A DNA stretch of 64,000 nucleotides from Streptomyces platensis (GTDB lineage: Bacteria; Actinomycetota; Actinomycetes; Streptomycetales; Streptomycetaceae): positions 2,108,001 to 2,172,000 of the forward strand of contig NZ_CP023691.1 of the NCBI RefSeq assembly GCF_008704855.1, given 5' to 3'. A model generated the notes under the pieces. That model made no database searches. It saw nothing but the letters and a program-made list of their open reading frames with translations, and was not told the DNA's origin. The translations under genes and the position numbers were made by a program. Shown in pieces: positions 1-8,289 of this stretch. The stretch's first letter is position 1. Each line of letters starts with the position of its first letter.

Positions 1-550
1 CGTAGTCATGGGCGATCGCCCAGGCCAGCAGGTCGGGGGCCTCGTCGTCATTGAGGCCCGGCATCAAAACGGCGTTGACCTTGACCGGTGTCAGACCGGC
101 GTCGCGGGCCGCCTCCAGACCGCGGAGGACGTCGTCGTGCCGCTTGCGGCGGGTCATGGCCTGGAAGACTTCCGGCCGGAGGGTGTCGAGGGAGACATTG
201 ACGCGGTCCAGGCCGGCGTCGCGGAGGGCGGCGGCGGTGCGCTGGAGGCCGATGCCATTGGTGGTCAGCGACATCTGGGGGCGCGGGTCGAGGGCGGCGA
301 CGCGCTCGACGATGCCGGTCAGGCCGGGGCGGAGCAGCGGCTCACCGCCGGTGAAGCGGACCTCGTCGATGCCCAGGTCGCGCACCGCGATGGTGATCAG
401 CCGGACGATCTCGTCGTCGGTGAGCAGATCGGGCTTGGCCAGCCACTGAAGGCCCTCCTCCGGCATGCAGTACGTGCACCGCAAATTGCACCGGTCGGTG
501 AGCGAAACGCGCAGGTCGGTGGCCACGCGGCCGAAAGTGTCGATGAGCAC
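1..550 (-). CDS. moaA: GTP 3',8-cyclase MoaA (3' end cut by window edge)
   Basis: Radical-SAM enzyme that starts molybdenum cofactor synthesis by converting GTP to 3',8-cyclo-GTP. Read on the minus strand, the protein begins MLIDTFGRVATDLRVSLTDR and then carries the iron-sulfur motif CNLRCTYC near residue 24. A conserved GGEPLLR segment and the T-x-NG and VN-x-SLDTL motifs of the family follow. The GTG start is chosen because a strong GGGAGGGGG ribosome site lies just upstream and because homologues start with this same MLIDT. The C-terminal part, which holds the second cluster and the GTP-binding residues, lies beyond base 1. The gene stands alone; the symporter operon upstream is read on the same strand. 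Confidence 0.93.
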   Translation of the reverse strand, partial: MLIDTFGRVATDLRVSLTDRCNLRCTYCMPEEGLQWLAKPDLLTDDEIVRLITIAVRDLGIDEVRFTGGEPLLRPGLTGIVERVAALDPRPQMSLTTNGIGLQRTAAALRDAGLDRVNVSLDTLRPEVFQAMTRRKRHDDVLRGLEAARDAGLTPVKVNAVLMPGLNDDEAPDLLAWAIAHDY

Positions 551-667
551 TGGGCCCCCTCCCCAAGAGTGATGGCTCGGTACTTCTCCTTCGGTGGATC
601 AGTACGTCTTCGAGCCTACGCGATGGGTGTGACAGCGAGCAGAGATGAGAAGCACGAGGTGGGCGGA

Positions 668-697
668 GGTGATGTCGTAGATCTCTACGACACCACC
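668..697. promoter_or_regulatory. Long near-perfect palindrome between symporter operon and moaA
   Basis: Two 14-base arms around a 2-base centre pair at 13 of 14 positions; the core is GTCGTAGA-TC-TCTACGAC. It lies after the symporter stop and about 120 bases upstream of the moaA start. It could be a terminator without a U-tract or the operator of a dimeric regulator. The tiny centre favours an operator, but neither role is proven. Confidence 0.45.
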
Positions 698-735
698 CCC
701 GCCCGGCCCTGTGCGGACGCCTCAGCCGGGCCGCG

Positions 736-2373
736 TCAGTGCGCGCCGGTCCCGGTCAGCGAGCGGACCTCCAGCTCGGCGTACTTCTGGGCGTCCGGCT
801 CCTCCTTCGACAGCAGCGATCCCAGCCAGCCGAGCAGGAAGCCGAGCGGGATGGAGATCAGCCCCGGGTTCTCCAGCGGGAAGAAGCCGAAGTCCGCGCC
901 GGGGAACATCGAGGTCTCCTTGCCGGAGACGACCGGGGAGAAGAGCACCAGGAAGACGGAGGAGGCGAGACCTCCGTAGATGGACCACAGCGCGCCCTGG
1001 GTGGTGAAGCGCTTCCAGAACAGGCTGTACAGGAGCGTCGGAAGGTTGGCGGAGGCGGCGACCGCGAAGGCGAGCGCCACCAGACCGGCGACGTTCAGGC
1101 CGCGGGCGAAGACGCCCAGGACGATGGCGACGGCACCGATGCCGACGGTCGCCCAGCGGGCCGCGCCGACCTCCTCCTTCTCGGTGGCCTTGCCCTTGCG
1201 GATCACGTTGACGTACAGGTCGTGGGCGAAGGACGAGGACGAGGCGAGGGTGAGGCCGGCGACCACCGCGAGGATGGTGGCGAAGGCGACGGCGGAGATG
1301 ACGGCGAGGAGGATGGCGCCGCCGGTGGAGCCGGCGCCGCCGCCGATCGCCTCGGCGAGGAGCGGGGCCGCGGTGTTGCCCGCCTTGTTGGAGACGGTGA
1401 TCGTCTCGGGCTTGATGAGGGCCGCGGCGCCGAAGCCCAGCGCGATGGTCATCAGGTAGAAGACGCCGATGATGCCGATCGCCCAGTTCACGGACTTCCG
1501 GGCGGCCTTGGCGGTGGGGACCGTGTAGAAGCGGATGAGGATGTGCGGCAGGCCCGCGGTGCCCAGGACGAGGGCGAGGCCCAGCGAGATGAAGTCGATC
1601 TTCGAGGTGGCGGTGGCCCCGTACTTGAGGCCGGGCTCCAGGAAGGCGGAGCCCTTGCCGCTGTTCTCCGCGGCGGCGCCGAGCAGGTCGGAGAGGTTGA
1701 AGTGGAACTTGAGCGCCACCAGGAAGGTGATCAGCAGGGTGCCGGCGATCAGCAGCACGGCCTTGACCATCTGCACCCAGGTGGTGCCCTTCATACCGCC
1801 GATGGTGACGTAGAGGATCATCACGATGCCGACGAGGACGACCACCAGGATCTTGCCCGCCTCGCTGGTGATGCCCAGGAGCAGGGTGACCAGGGCGCCC
1901 GCGCCGGCCATCTGGGCGAGCAGATAGAAGATCGAGACGACGATGGTGGAGGTGCCGGCGGCCGTCCGGACCGGGCGCTGACGCATCCGGTAGGCGAGGA
2001 CGTCGCCCATGGTGAACCGGCCGGAGTTGCGCAGCGGTTCGGCGACCAGGAGCAGCGCGACGAGCCAGGCGACGAGGAAGCCGATGGAGTAGAGGAAGCC
2101 GTCGTAGCCGAAGAGGGCGATGGCGCCGGCGATGCCGAGGAAGGACGCGGCGGACATGTAGTCGCCGGAGATGGCCAGGCCGTTCTGGAATCCGCTGAAC
2201 TGCCGGCCACCGGCGTAGAAGTCCTCCGTGCCCTTGGTCTGCCGTCCCGCCCAGACCGTGATGCCGAGGGTGGCGGCGACGAAGACCGCGAAGAGGGTGA
2301 TGATCAGGGCGCGGTGCTCGCCCGCGCCGCCGGCCGCGAGCTGCTGCGCGAGCGGCTGCTGGGTGAGGTTCAT
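736..2373 (-). CDS. Sodium:solute symporter, acetate/monocarboxylate permease type (ActP-like)
   Basis: A 545-residue polytopic membrane protein of the solute:sodium symporter (SSS) family. The first helix (about residues 18-36) is followed by the family signature around FYAGGRQFSGFQNGLAISGD, then SAASFLGIAGAIALFGYDG, which is characteristic of cation/acetate symporters. About 13 membrane segments are expected from the hydrophobic blocks. The ATG at 2373 overlaps the DUF485 stop as ATGA and has GGAGGG upstream, so the pair is translationally coupled. A longer frame runs upstream but lacks homologous sequence. The DUF485-SSS pairing is the classical yjcH-actP arrangement for acetate, pyruvate or propionate uptake; the exact substrate cannot be read from sequence. 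Confidence 0.92.
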   Translation of the reverse strand: MNLTQQPLAQQLAAGGAGEHRALIITLFAVFVAATLGITVWAGRQTKGTEDFYAGGRQFSGFQNGLAISGDYMSAASFLGIAGAIALFGYDGFLYSIGFLVAWLVALLLVAEPLRNSGRFTMGDVLAYRMRQRPVRTAAGTSTIVVSIFYLLAQMAGAGALVTLLLGITSEAGKILVVVLVGIVMILYVTIGGMKGTTWVQMVKAVLLIAGTLLITFLVALKFHFNLSDLLGAAAENSGKGSAFLEPGLKYGATATSKIDFISLGLALVLGTAGLPHILIRFYTVPTAKAARKSVNWAIGIIGVFYLMTIALGFGAAALIKPETITVSNKAGNTAAPLLAEAIGGGAGSTGGAILLAVISAVAFATILAVVAGLTLASSSSFAHDLYVNVIRKGKATEKEEVGAARWATVGIGAVAIVLGVFARGLNVAGLVALAFAVAASANLPTLLYSLFWKRFTTQGALWSIYGGLASSVFLVLFSPVVSGKETSMFPGADFGFFPLENPGLISIPLGFLLGWLGSLLSKEEPDAQKYAELEVRSLTGTGAH

Positions 2374-2714
2374 GCGTCGCCCTCCAGGCGGGACTTGATG
2401 GCCTCGGCCTTCGGGTCGAGCTTGGCGGCGGCGTGCCGGGAGTACCACCAGGCGATGAGGAAGGTCGTCACGAACTGGGCGATGCCGAGGACGAAGGCGA
2501 CGTTGAGGTGGCCGGCGACCTTGGTGGCCATGAAGCCGCCGGCGTAGCTCGACAGCAGCACGTAGGCGAGGTACCAGAGCACGAAGGCGACGGTGAGCGG
2601 GAAGGCGAACGAGCGGTGTGCGCGGCGGAGTTCATCGAATTCCGCGCTCGACTGCACCTGGAGGTAGTCGGGCGGCTCATGCGTCCCCGGGTCGAGGGTC
2701 GGTGCGGCGCTCAC
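2370..2714 (-). CDS. DUF485 domain membrane protein (YjcH-like)
   Basis: A 114-residue protein with a short hydrophilic N-terminus and two membrane helices (about residues 40-60 and 70-92). The DUF485 pattern is visible: F-DELRR-x-RSF-FPLT-x-F-x-WY and a second helix ending WWYSRHAAAKLDP. The GTG start has AGGAGA five bases upstream; longer readings would be low-complexity and unlike the family. It is co-transcribed with the downstream symporter through a 4-base overlap. DUF485 proteins accompany acetate permeases, but their own biochemical function is not established. Confidence 0.9.
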   Translation of the reverse strand: MSAAPTLDPGTHEPPDYLQVQSSAEFDELRRAHRSFAFPLTVAFVLWYLAYVLLSSYAGGFMATKVAGHLNVAFVLGIAQFVTTFLIAWWYSRHAAAKLDPKAEAIKSRLEGDA

Positions 2715-2793
2715 GGGATCTCCTGACGCGAAGGGGCGGGTTTCCCAGGGACCGGTCCGGGATCTGCGCGGGAGCACCCCGCCGGTCATAAGG

Positions 2794-2816
2794 CTTATAT
2801 AAGTGATCCGGATCAC
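2794..2816. promoter_or_regulatory. CRP-like palindrome next to an AT-rich palindrome, upstream of DUF485/symporter operon
   Basis: Bases 2803-2816 form the perfect palindrome GTGATCCGGATCAC, which fits the GTGA-N6-TCAC core of CRP-family sites. It abuts CTTATATAAG (2794-2803), an unusually AT-rich palindrome for this genome that could supply a -10 element. The sites lie about 80-100 bases upstream of the GTG of the DUF485 gene. A role for a Crp-type regulator in controlling carbon uptake is inference. Confidence 0.5.
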
Positions 2817-2855
2817 GCATCGTAGAGGCGTGGCACACGATCCGACAGGGGGGCG

Positions 2856-3131
2856 TTGGTTGAATCCCAGAAGAAACCGGGGGAATGCCCGCGCCGACCG
2901 CCACCGCGCGCGGGGCGCTTCGTTGAGCCCGGTGTGAATCCGCCGCCCCAGCAGGCCCCGCAGCCACCCGCTCCCCGTCGGCGCCCGTACGGCAGCGTCC
3001 GGCTGCCGGCGCCGCTCACCGTCACCCCGCCGCAGCCCCGCCCGGGGACCGCCGCGGTCGCCCGCCGCTGGTACGGCCCGCGGATCGCGCTGCCCCCGCT
3101 GAGCATCACGACCTTGCGGCGTCACGGCTGA
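2856..3131 (+). CDS. Small Pro/Arg-rich hypothetical protein
   Basis: Candidate 91-residue reading frame with a TTG start preceded by a G-rich tract (AGGGGGG). Composition is about one quarter proline with many arginines, and the C-terminus reads YGPRIALPPLSITTLRRHG. Third codon positions are strongly G/C from about codon 12 onward, as in real genes here. No domain is recognised and there is no signal peptide. It sits alone between the divergent symporter operon and the subtilase gene. It could equally be non-coding GC-rich DNA. Confidence 0.4.
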   Translation: MVESQKKPGECPRRPPPRAGRFVEPGVNPPPQQAPQPPAPRRRPYGSVRLPAPLTVTPPQPRPGTAAVARRWYGPRIALPPLSITTLRRHG

Positions 3132-3286
3132 CACCCTGTCAATTCCGGCCTCTTGTCAGGTTTTCGCCCTGCTTTTTTCCCTTTTCCATTGCTGTCCGCG
3201 AGTGATCGCCGATAACTTCACGCTCATTGCACCCGCCCGTGCGCAAATCCGCGCCCGGGCGGTCTCACGGATGATGTGGAGTATCC

Positions 3287-4801
3287 ATGGCGCATCCCCG
3301 CTCAAGACGCATGCGGGCGCTGGCCGTACCGCTCGGACTGGCCCTGACGGCGTCGCTCGGTTTCCTGCCGAACGCGGCCACCGCCGCACCGCAGGACTCC
3401 GCCCCGGCCGCAGCGGCCTCGGCCGACGGCCCGCTGCTCTCGTACGTCGTGAACACCACGCCCGGCCACACCGCGGTCGGCAAGGTCAAGAAGGCGATAG
3501 CCCAGGCCGGCGGGAAGGTGATCGTCGCCCATGAGCAGATAGGCGTGATCGTCGTCCACTCGGCCGACCCGCAGTTCGCCGCCACCGTGCGGACGGTGCC
3601 GGGCGTGCAGTCGGCGGGCGCGACCCGTACCGCGCCGCTCAAGGCACAGGGCACCACCGACATCGGCAAGCCGCAGAAGATCGACCTGCCGAAGTCCCAG
3701 CTCAAGGCGGCCGGCCAGGCAGCGAAGGCCAATGGCGAGGAGCCGCTGGAACCGCTTCAGTGGGACCTGCCCGCCATCAAGGCCGACAAGGCCGCGAAGG
3801 TGAACCCGGGCAGCAAGAACGTCACCGTCGCCATCATCGACACCGGTGTGGACGACACCCACCCCGATCTGAAGGCCAACTTCTCCGCGAAGCAGTCCGC
3901 CAACTGCGTGGGCGGCGTGGCCGACACCTCCAAGGGCTCCTGGCGGCCCTGGAACCCGGACGAGGACTACCACGGCACCCATGTCGCGGGCACGATCGCC
4001 GCGGCCCGTAACGGCGTCGGTGTGTCGGGGGTCGCCCCGGGCGTGAAGATCTCCGCCCTCAAGGTCAGCGAGCCGGAGACGAGCCTCTTCTACGCCGAGA
4101 GCGTGGTCTGCGCCTTCGTCTTCGCGGCCGACCACGGCGTCGAGGTCACCAACAACAGCTACTACGTCGACCCGTGGATGTTCAACTGCAAGAACGACGC
4201 CGACCAGGCCGCCATCATCGACGCGGTCGGCCGGGCGGCGAGCTACGCGCAGCGCAAGGGCGCGATCAATGTCGCGGCGGCGGGCAACTCCGGTATGGAC
4301 CTGGGGGCCGCCCAGCTCACCGATAGCTCCAGCCCGAACGACACCACCCCCGTCGAGCGCAAGGTCACCCCGAAGACCTGCTGGGACGTGCCCACCCAGC
4401 TGCCGGGCACGGTGACGGTCGCGGCGAGCGGTGTGCAGAAGCTCAAGTCGTACTACTCGAACTACGGCCTCAACCAGATCGATGTGGCCGCGCCGGGCGG
4501 TGACTCGAAGCAGGTGCCCGAGCTGCCCGCCAAGAACGGCAACATCCTCTCCACCATGCCGGGCGGCGACTGGGCCTACCTGGCCGGTACCTCCATGGCG
4601 AGCCCGCATGTCGCGGGTGTCGCGGCGCTGCTCAAGAGCGCCCACCCGAAGGCGAGCCCGCAGGAGATCCAGTGGCTCCTCAAGAAGCAGGCGGACAACC
4701 CCGGCTGCCCCACGGGTGACACCACCTGCACCGGCACCAAGCATGTCAACAGCCACTTCGGCTACGGCATCGTCGATGCGCTGGACGCGGTGAAGAAGTA
4801 A
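3287..4801 (+). CDS. Secreted S8 family serine peptidase (subtilase)
   Basis: A 504-residue preproenzyme. Residues 1-33 form a Sec signal peptide (RSRRMR, hydrophobic core, cleavage near ATA-AP). Residues about 50-118 resemble an inhibitor I9-like propeptide that folds and masks the enzyme. The catalytic triad is complete: Asp185 in VAIIDTGVDDTHPDL, His229 in HGTHVAG and Ser436 in GTSMASPHVAG. The oxyanion asparagine lies in AAAGNSG. The C-terminal region has cysteine pairs. The ATG has GGAG five bases upstream. A strong hairpin follows the stop, so it is monocistronic. Likely an extracellular scavenging or developmental protease. Confidence 0.95.
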   Translation: MAHPRSRRMRALAVPLGLALTASLGFLPNAATAAPQDSAPAAAASADGPLLSYVVNTTPGHTAVGKVKKAIAQAGGKVIVAHEQIGVIVVHSADPQFAATVRTVPGVQSAGATRTAPLKAQGTTDIGKPQKIDLPKSQLKAAGQAAKANGEEPLEPLQWDLPAIKADKAAKVNPGSKNVTVAIIDTGVDDTHPDLKANFSAKQSANCVGGVADTSKGSWRPWNPDEDYHGTHVAGTIAAARNGVGVSGVAPGVKISALKVSEPETSLFYAESVVCAFVFAADHGVEVTNNSYYVDPWMFNCKNDADQAAIIDAVGRAASYAQRKGAINVAAAGNSGMDLGAAQLTDSSSPNDTTPVERKVTPKTCWDVPTQLPGTVTVAASGVQKLKSYYSNYGLNQIDVAAPGGDSKQVPELPAKNGNILSTMPGGDWAYLAGTSMASPHVAGVAALLKSAHPKASPQEIQWLLKKQADNPGCPTGDTTCTGTKHVNSHFGYGIVDALDAVKK

Positions 4802-4828
4802 CTCATGTGCCGGTGACGGCAGTTGAGG

Positions 4829-4861
4829 AGAGGGCCGGGTGATCATCACCCGGCCCTCTTT
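4829..4861 (+). terminator. Rho-independent-like terminator after the subtilase
   Basis: A perfect 14-base-pair stem (AGAGGGCCGGGTGA with its complement) closes a TCA loop and is followed by TTTCCC. It separates the subtilase from the convergent MerR-type gene and probably serves both. Confidence 0.8.
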
Positions 4862-4893
4862 CCCGCCTCCCCGGGAGCGGGCCCGTGGGCCGG

Positions 4894-6456
4894 TCAGGTC
4901 ACGTCGCGGCCGAGGAAGGCCGCCAGCCGGTCCGTGGCGCCCGCGCCGGGCGGAGCGGGGCACTCCGGGGCGAACGAGCTGCCCTCGGTGCGCGGCGCCG
5001 CGCCGTAGATCCGGTACGCCGCGGCCAGGGTCTCCTCGGCAGACTCCGGCGCCAGTGCGGTCGGCGCGCCGGTCGCCCGTGCCAAGTCCCAGCCGTGTGC
5101 GAGGAGTTCGACCACGACCTGTTGGACGATCATCGCGCCGGGTGCCTCATAGGGGCCGTAGGTGCGGTGCAGCATCCCGCTGCCGGTGAAGGCGGTACGG
5201 GCGGCACGTACCGAGTCCGCGAAGGCGGTGCGGTGGTCGTCGCCGAGGTGGTCGGCGGTGTGGTCGGCGCGCGGGGTGCCCTCGGCGATCGAGGTGGCCA
5301 TCAGGTTCTCCCACACCATGTGGTCGAGCAGCTGCCGGACGGTCCAGCCCGCGCACGGGGTCGGCAGCGTGAGGTCCTCGGGCCGTACGGCGGCGACCAG
5401 GGCGGCGACGTCCCGGGTCACCTCTTCGTAGGCACGCAGCACCCGGTCCGGGTCGGTGCCGTCGAACGCGGAGCGGTCCAGCTCGTACGGGCCGGGGTGG
5501 GCACGCAGTGCGGCCGTGGTCCAGGTGCCGGCGGTGTCCCAGCGGGGTGGTGCGGGCCGGCCGGTGACCGCGCACAGCAGCTGCCAGTAGCGCTCGACCA
5601 GCGGCTCGGCGGCGGTCTCCAGCTGCTCCAGCAGCCGGGCGCGGGCCGCCGGGCCGTCCTCGGTGGGCGGGTCGGCGGTGCCGGTCTGGGTGGGGAGCCA
5701 GGCGGCGACCAGTTCGGCGATGGCGGGCTCGGCGGCCGGGGAGTCCGGGGCGATACCGGCCGCGACGGCCTCCTCACCGCGTACCCGCATCAACTCGGCG
5801 ACACCTATGGCTGCTTGCTCCTGCGCGTACGCCTCCCCCACCGCCCCCGCCGTACGCGCGCTATGCTCGGCCAGCCGGCGCAGTGCCGCCCGTAGTTCCG
5901 GCTCACGGACCAGGGCGGCCAGTTCGAGCCAGGCGCCGATCTGCTCCGGGGTGGGGTCGTCGGGCAGCTCGGGCGTGGCGGCCAGCAGACCGCTGCGGTA
6001 GGCGGGGGCGTCCACCCCGTCGAGGGCGTCCTCGACGAAGTCCGTGATGATCAGGCGGCGTTCCCGGGCCGACAGACGGGCCAGTTCGGTCATGTACGGC
6101 AGCTCCTCTGCTGCGCTGCCCCGCGCGGCCACCGAGCGCAGCACCGCGGACTGGAGCCGCAGGGTGCGGATCTGCGCGTCCAGCGCGTCCGCCCACTGCG
6201 CCGCCGTCTCGGCGACCGTGCACTCGCGGTGCAGTACGGACCGGATGGCCGCCAGCCCGATGCCCAGCGCGCGCAGGCTGCGCACGATCTCCAGGCGGGC
6301 CGGGGCGTCCGGGCCGTAGAGCCGGTAGCCCGCGGGGGTGCGGGCGGCGGGCGGCAGCAGGTCCTGGTCCGACCAACTGCGGATGGTCTTGACCGGAAGA
6401 CCGGTCAGCCCTGCCAGTTGGCCGATGGTGAGCAGACCCGTGCCGTCCTCGTTCAT
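4894..6456 (-). CDS. MerR family regulator fused to a TIGR03086/DinB-like domain
   Basis: A 520-residue two-part protein. Residues about 8-76 are a MerR winged-helix DNA-binding domain (LTIGQLAGLTGLPVKTIRSW, then RTPAGYRLYGPDAPARLEIV), followed by a dimerisation coiled coil. The middle is a helical region of about 200 residues. The C-terminal 190 residues match the TIGR03086/maleylpyruvate-isomerase N-terminal class: LPTPCAGWTVRQLLDHMVWE near the start and VVVELLAHGWDLARATG near the end, where histidines would bind a metal. The ATG gives the MerR domain at the N-terminus; longer readings are low complexity. Convergent with the subtilase. The fusion suggests a regulator that senses through its DinB-like part, but no ligand is known. 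Confidence 0.85.
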   Translation of the reverse strand: MNEDGTGLLTIGQLAGLTGLPVKTIRSWSDQDLLPPAARTPAGYRLYGPDAPARLEIVRSLRALGIGLAAIRSVLHRECTVAETAAQWADALDAQIRTLRLQSAVLRSVAARGSAAEELPYMTELARLSARERRLIITDFVEDALDGVDAPAYRSGLLAATPELPDDPTPEQIGAWLELAALVREPELRAALRRLAEHSARTAGAVGEAYAQEQAAIGVAELMRVRGEEAVAAGIAPDSPAAEPAIAELVAAWLPTQTGTADPPTEDGPAARARLLEQLETAAEPLVERYWQLLCAVTGRPAPPRWDTAGTWTTAALRAHPGPYELDRSAFDGTDPDRVLRAYEEVTRDVAALVAAVRPEDLTLPTPCAGWTVRQLLDHMVWENLMATSIAEGTPRADHTADHLGDDHRTAFADSVRAARTAFTGSGMLHRTYGPYEAPGAMIVQQVVVELLAHGWDLARATGAPTALAPESAEETLAAAYRIYGAAPRTEGSSFAPECPAPPGAGATDRLAAFLGRDVT

Positions 6457-6544
6457 GCCGTCCACTGTCGGGTCTCCCCCGGAGGGAGACTCAAGTCGAG
6501 GGGCTTCCGGCGGCGCACCGTGCCCGCCGATCGCCCCTCCACGC

Positions 6545-7252
6545 TTACGGTGCGCCCGCCGCCCGCAGCTCCCCCGCCTGCCGTGCGGTGGGCCGCGGAG
6601 CCGTGGCGGCGGACCGCAGCACCCCGTCGGCCAGCGCCCACTGGGCCGCCGCATAGGTGCACATGATCCAGAACTGCGGGGCCGGGAGCTGCGGCCAGTG
6701 CGCGATCCCGCTCGCGATCAAGGTGTCGGAGAGCAGGAACAGCAGCCCGCCGGCCGCGGCCCACGGGCCCGCCCGGAGCCCGCCGAACGCCATCGCGGTG
6801 AGCAGCAGGCTGTACCCGGCGACCGGGATCCGCAGCTCCGCCGGGAGGTCCGGCCACAGGAGCAGCACCGTGCCGACCAGCAGCACGGCGTACACGGCAC
6901 CGGCCGCCACGGCCGGCCCCCGTCGGCCGCCCGCCGGAGCCGCCCCGTGACGGGCGAACAGCAGCAGATAGCAGATGTGTCCCGCGGCGAACGAGCCCAT
7001 CCCCACCAGGAAGGCGATATCCCCGCCGATCTGGAGGAAGGTGTCGCCGCCGCAGCCGAAGAGGAGCGCGGCGGCGAGCAGCGGGGGGCCGCCGCGCGCC
7101 AGCGCATAGCCGGCGAGCACCGGCATCAGCACGGGCTTGGTGAGCTGTACGACGGGCAGGACGCCCGCCAGCAGTGCCCCGAGGTGCACGGCGCTCAGCA
7201 GGACGAACGCCCACAGCAGCGGTGATACGGCCCGCGGCCACCGTGTCGTCAC
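6545..7252 (-). CDS. Lysoplasmalogenase family membrane protein (YhhN/TMEM86)
   Basis: A 235-residue protein with about eight hydrophobic helices and the family motifs TKPVLMPVL (residues about 38-46) and LLFGCGGDTFLQI. TMEM86/YhhN enzymes cleave the vinyl-ether bond of lysoplasmalogens. The GTG start overlaps the stop of the upstream hydroxylase gene as GTGA, so the two are translationally coupled. The C-terminus is a short alanine- and arginine-rich tail. Membrane location is clear; enzymatic activity is assumed from the family. Confidence 0.88.
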   Translation of the reverse strand: MTTRWPRAVSPLLWAFVLLSAVHLGALLAGVLPVVQLTKPVLMPVLAGYALARGGPPLLAAALLFGCGGDTFLQIGGDIAFLVGMGSFAAGHICYLLLFARHGAAPAGGRRGPAVAAGAVYAVLLVGTVLLLWPDLPAELRIPVAGYSLLLTAMAFGGLRAGPWAAAGGLLFLLSDTLIASGIAHWPQLPAPQFWIMCTYAAAQWALADGVLRSAATAPRPTARQAGELRAAGAP

Positions 7253-8172
7253 GCGGCCGGCTCCTCGACGGAGGCGGGCGCCCGGTTCCCGGACGGGCCG
7301 TCCTTCGCCGCCTGCGCCGCGGCGATCCGTTCGGCCGGCTGCCAGCCCGGCCCGCGGAACACCCGGCCGGCGCGCTCGCGCCAGCTGTCCGCGGCCCGTA
7401 TGTCCCGCGCGATGGCGGCGTACTCATGGGTGGCCACCCGCAGCGGGTTGAAGGTCTCGATGTTCTTGGTGAGCCCGTAGACCGGCCGCTCCGTCTCCGC
7501 GACGAACGAGCCGAACATCCGGTCCCAGACGATCAGGATGCCGCCGAAATTGCGGTCCAGGTAGCCGCCCTGCGAGGCGTGGTGGACGCGGTGGTGGGAC
7601 GGGGTGTTGAGCACGAACTCGAAGGGCCGGGGCAGCTTGTCGATCCGCTCGGTGTGCACCCAGAACTGGTAGACGAGGTTGACCCCGGAGGTGAAGGCGA
7701 TCACGGCCGGGTGGACGCCGAGGGCGACCATCGGGACGTAGAACGGCCAGACGGTCCAGGTCGTCCAGGGCTGCCGCAGCGCGGTGGTGAGGTTGAACTT
7801 CTTGCTGGAGTGGTGCACCACGTGGCAGGCCCACAGGACGCGGATGACGTGGTGGCCGCGGTGCGACCAGTAGTAGAAGAAGTCCTGTGCGAGCAGCATC
7901 AGGAGCAGCGTCCACCACAGCACGGGCACCCGCAGCGGGGTGAGTTCGTAGATCGTGGCGTAGATCGCCACGATCGGTACCTTCCACAGCGCGTCGAACA
8001 CGAGGCTGCCGAGCCCCATGCCGACGCTGGTGGCGGCGTCCTTCGCCTCATAGCCCTCCGCGTCCTCGTCGGGGTGCAGGCGGTAGCTCACCATCTCCAC
8101 GACGGTGAGCAGGACGAAGGCCGGTACGGACCACAACACGACATCGGGCAGGTGCGGCATGTCCCGCACCAT
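7249..8172 (-). CDS. Sterol desaturase/fatty acid hydroxylase superfamily membrane protein
   Basis: A 307-residue diiron membrane oxygenase. The histidine clusters of the superfamily are intact: WSHRGHH, HVVHHSSKKFN and HHRVHH, together with a GGILIVWDRMFGSF segment. Four membrane helices are apparent, the first near the N-terminus. The start is uncertain: ATG at 8172 and ATG at 8160 are both possible and neither has a strong ribosome site. The C-terminal 50 residues are a polar tail. It overlaps the lysoplasmalogenase gene by four bases. Mammalian alkylglycerol monooxygenase belongs to the same superfamily, which suggests an ether-lipid role for the pair. Confidence 0.87.
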   Translation of the reverse strand: MVRDMPHLPDVVLWSVPAFVLLTVVEMVSYRLHPDEDAEGYEAKDAATSVGMGLGSLVFDALWKVPIVAIYATIYELTPLRVPVLWWTLLLMLLAQDFFYYWSHRGHHVIRVLWACHVVHHSSKKFNLTTALRQPWTTWTVWPFYVPMVALGVHPAVIAFTSGVNLVYQFWVHTERIDKLPRPFEFVLNTPSHHRVHHASQGGYLDRNFGGILIVWDRMFGSFVAETERPVYGLTKNIETFNPLRVATHEYAAIARDIRAADSWRERAGRVFRGPGWQPAERIAAAQAAKDGPSGNRAPASVEEPAA

Positions 8173-8289
8173 AAAGGCGTTGACGGGCGTGCCGCTAGGG
8201 GTTGTTACTGAGAAGTATGTAAGACGTGCCGTCAGCTGGGCCGCATCGTCCGCCGCCGGCGCCCCCACCACGACCGGAAACGAGGCCCC

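Noticed and set aside
739..2547. 602-codon plus-strand frame opposite the symporter
   Set aside because: Antisense shadow: its composition is Gly/Glu/Asp/Arg-rich as produced by reading GC-rich codons backwards, and the symporter on the other strand is unmistakable.
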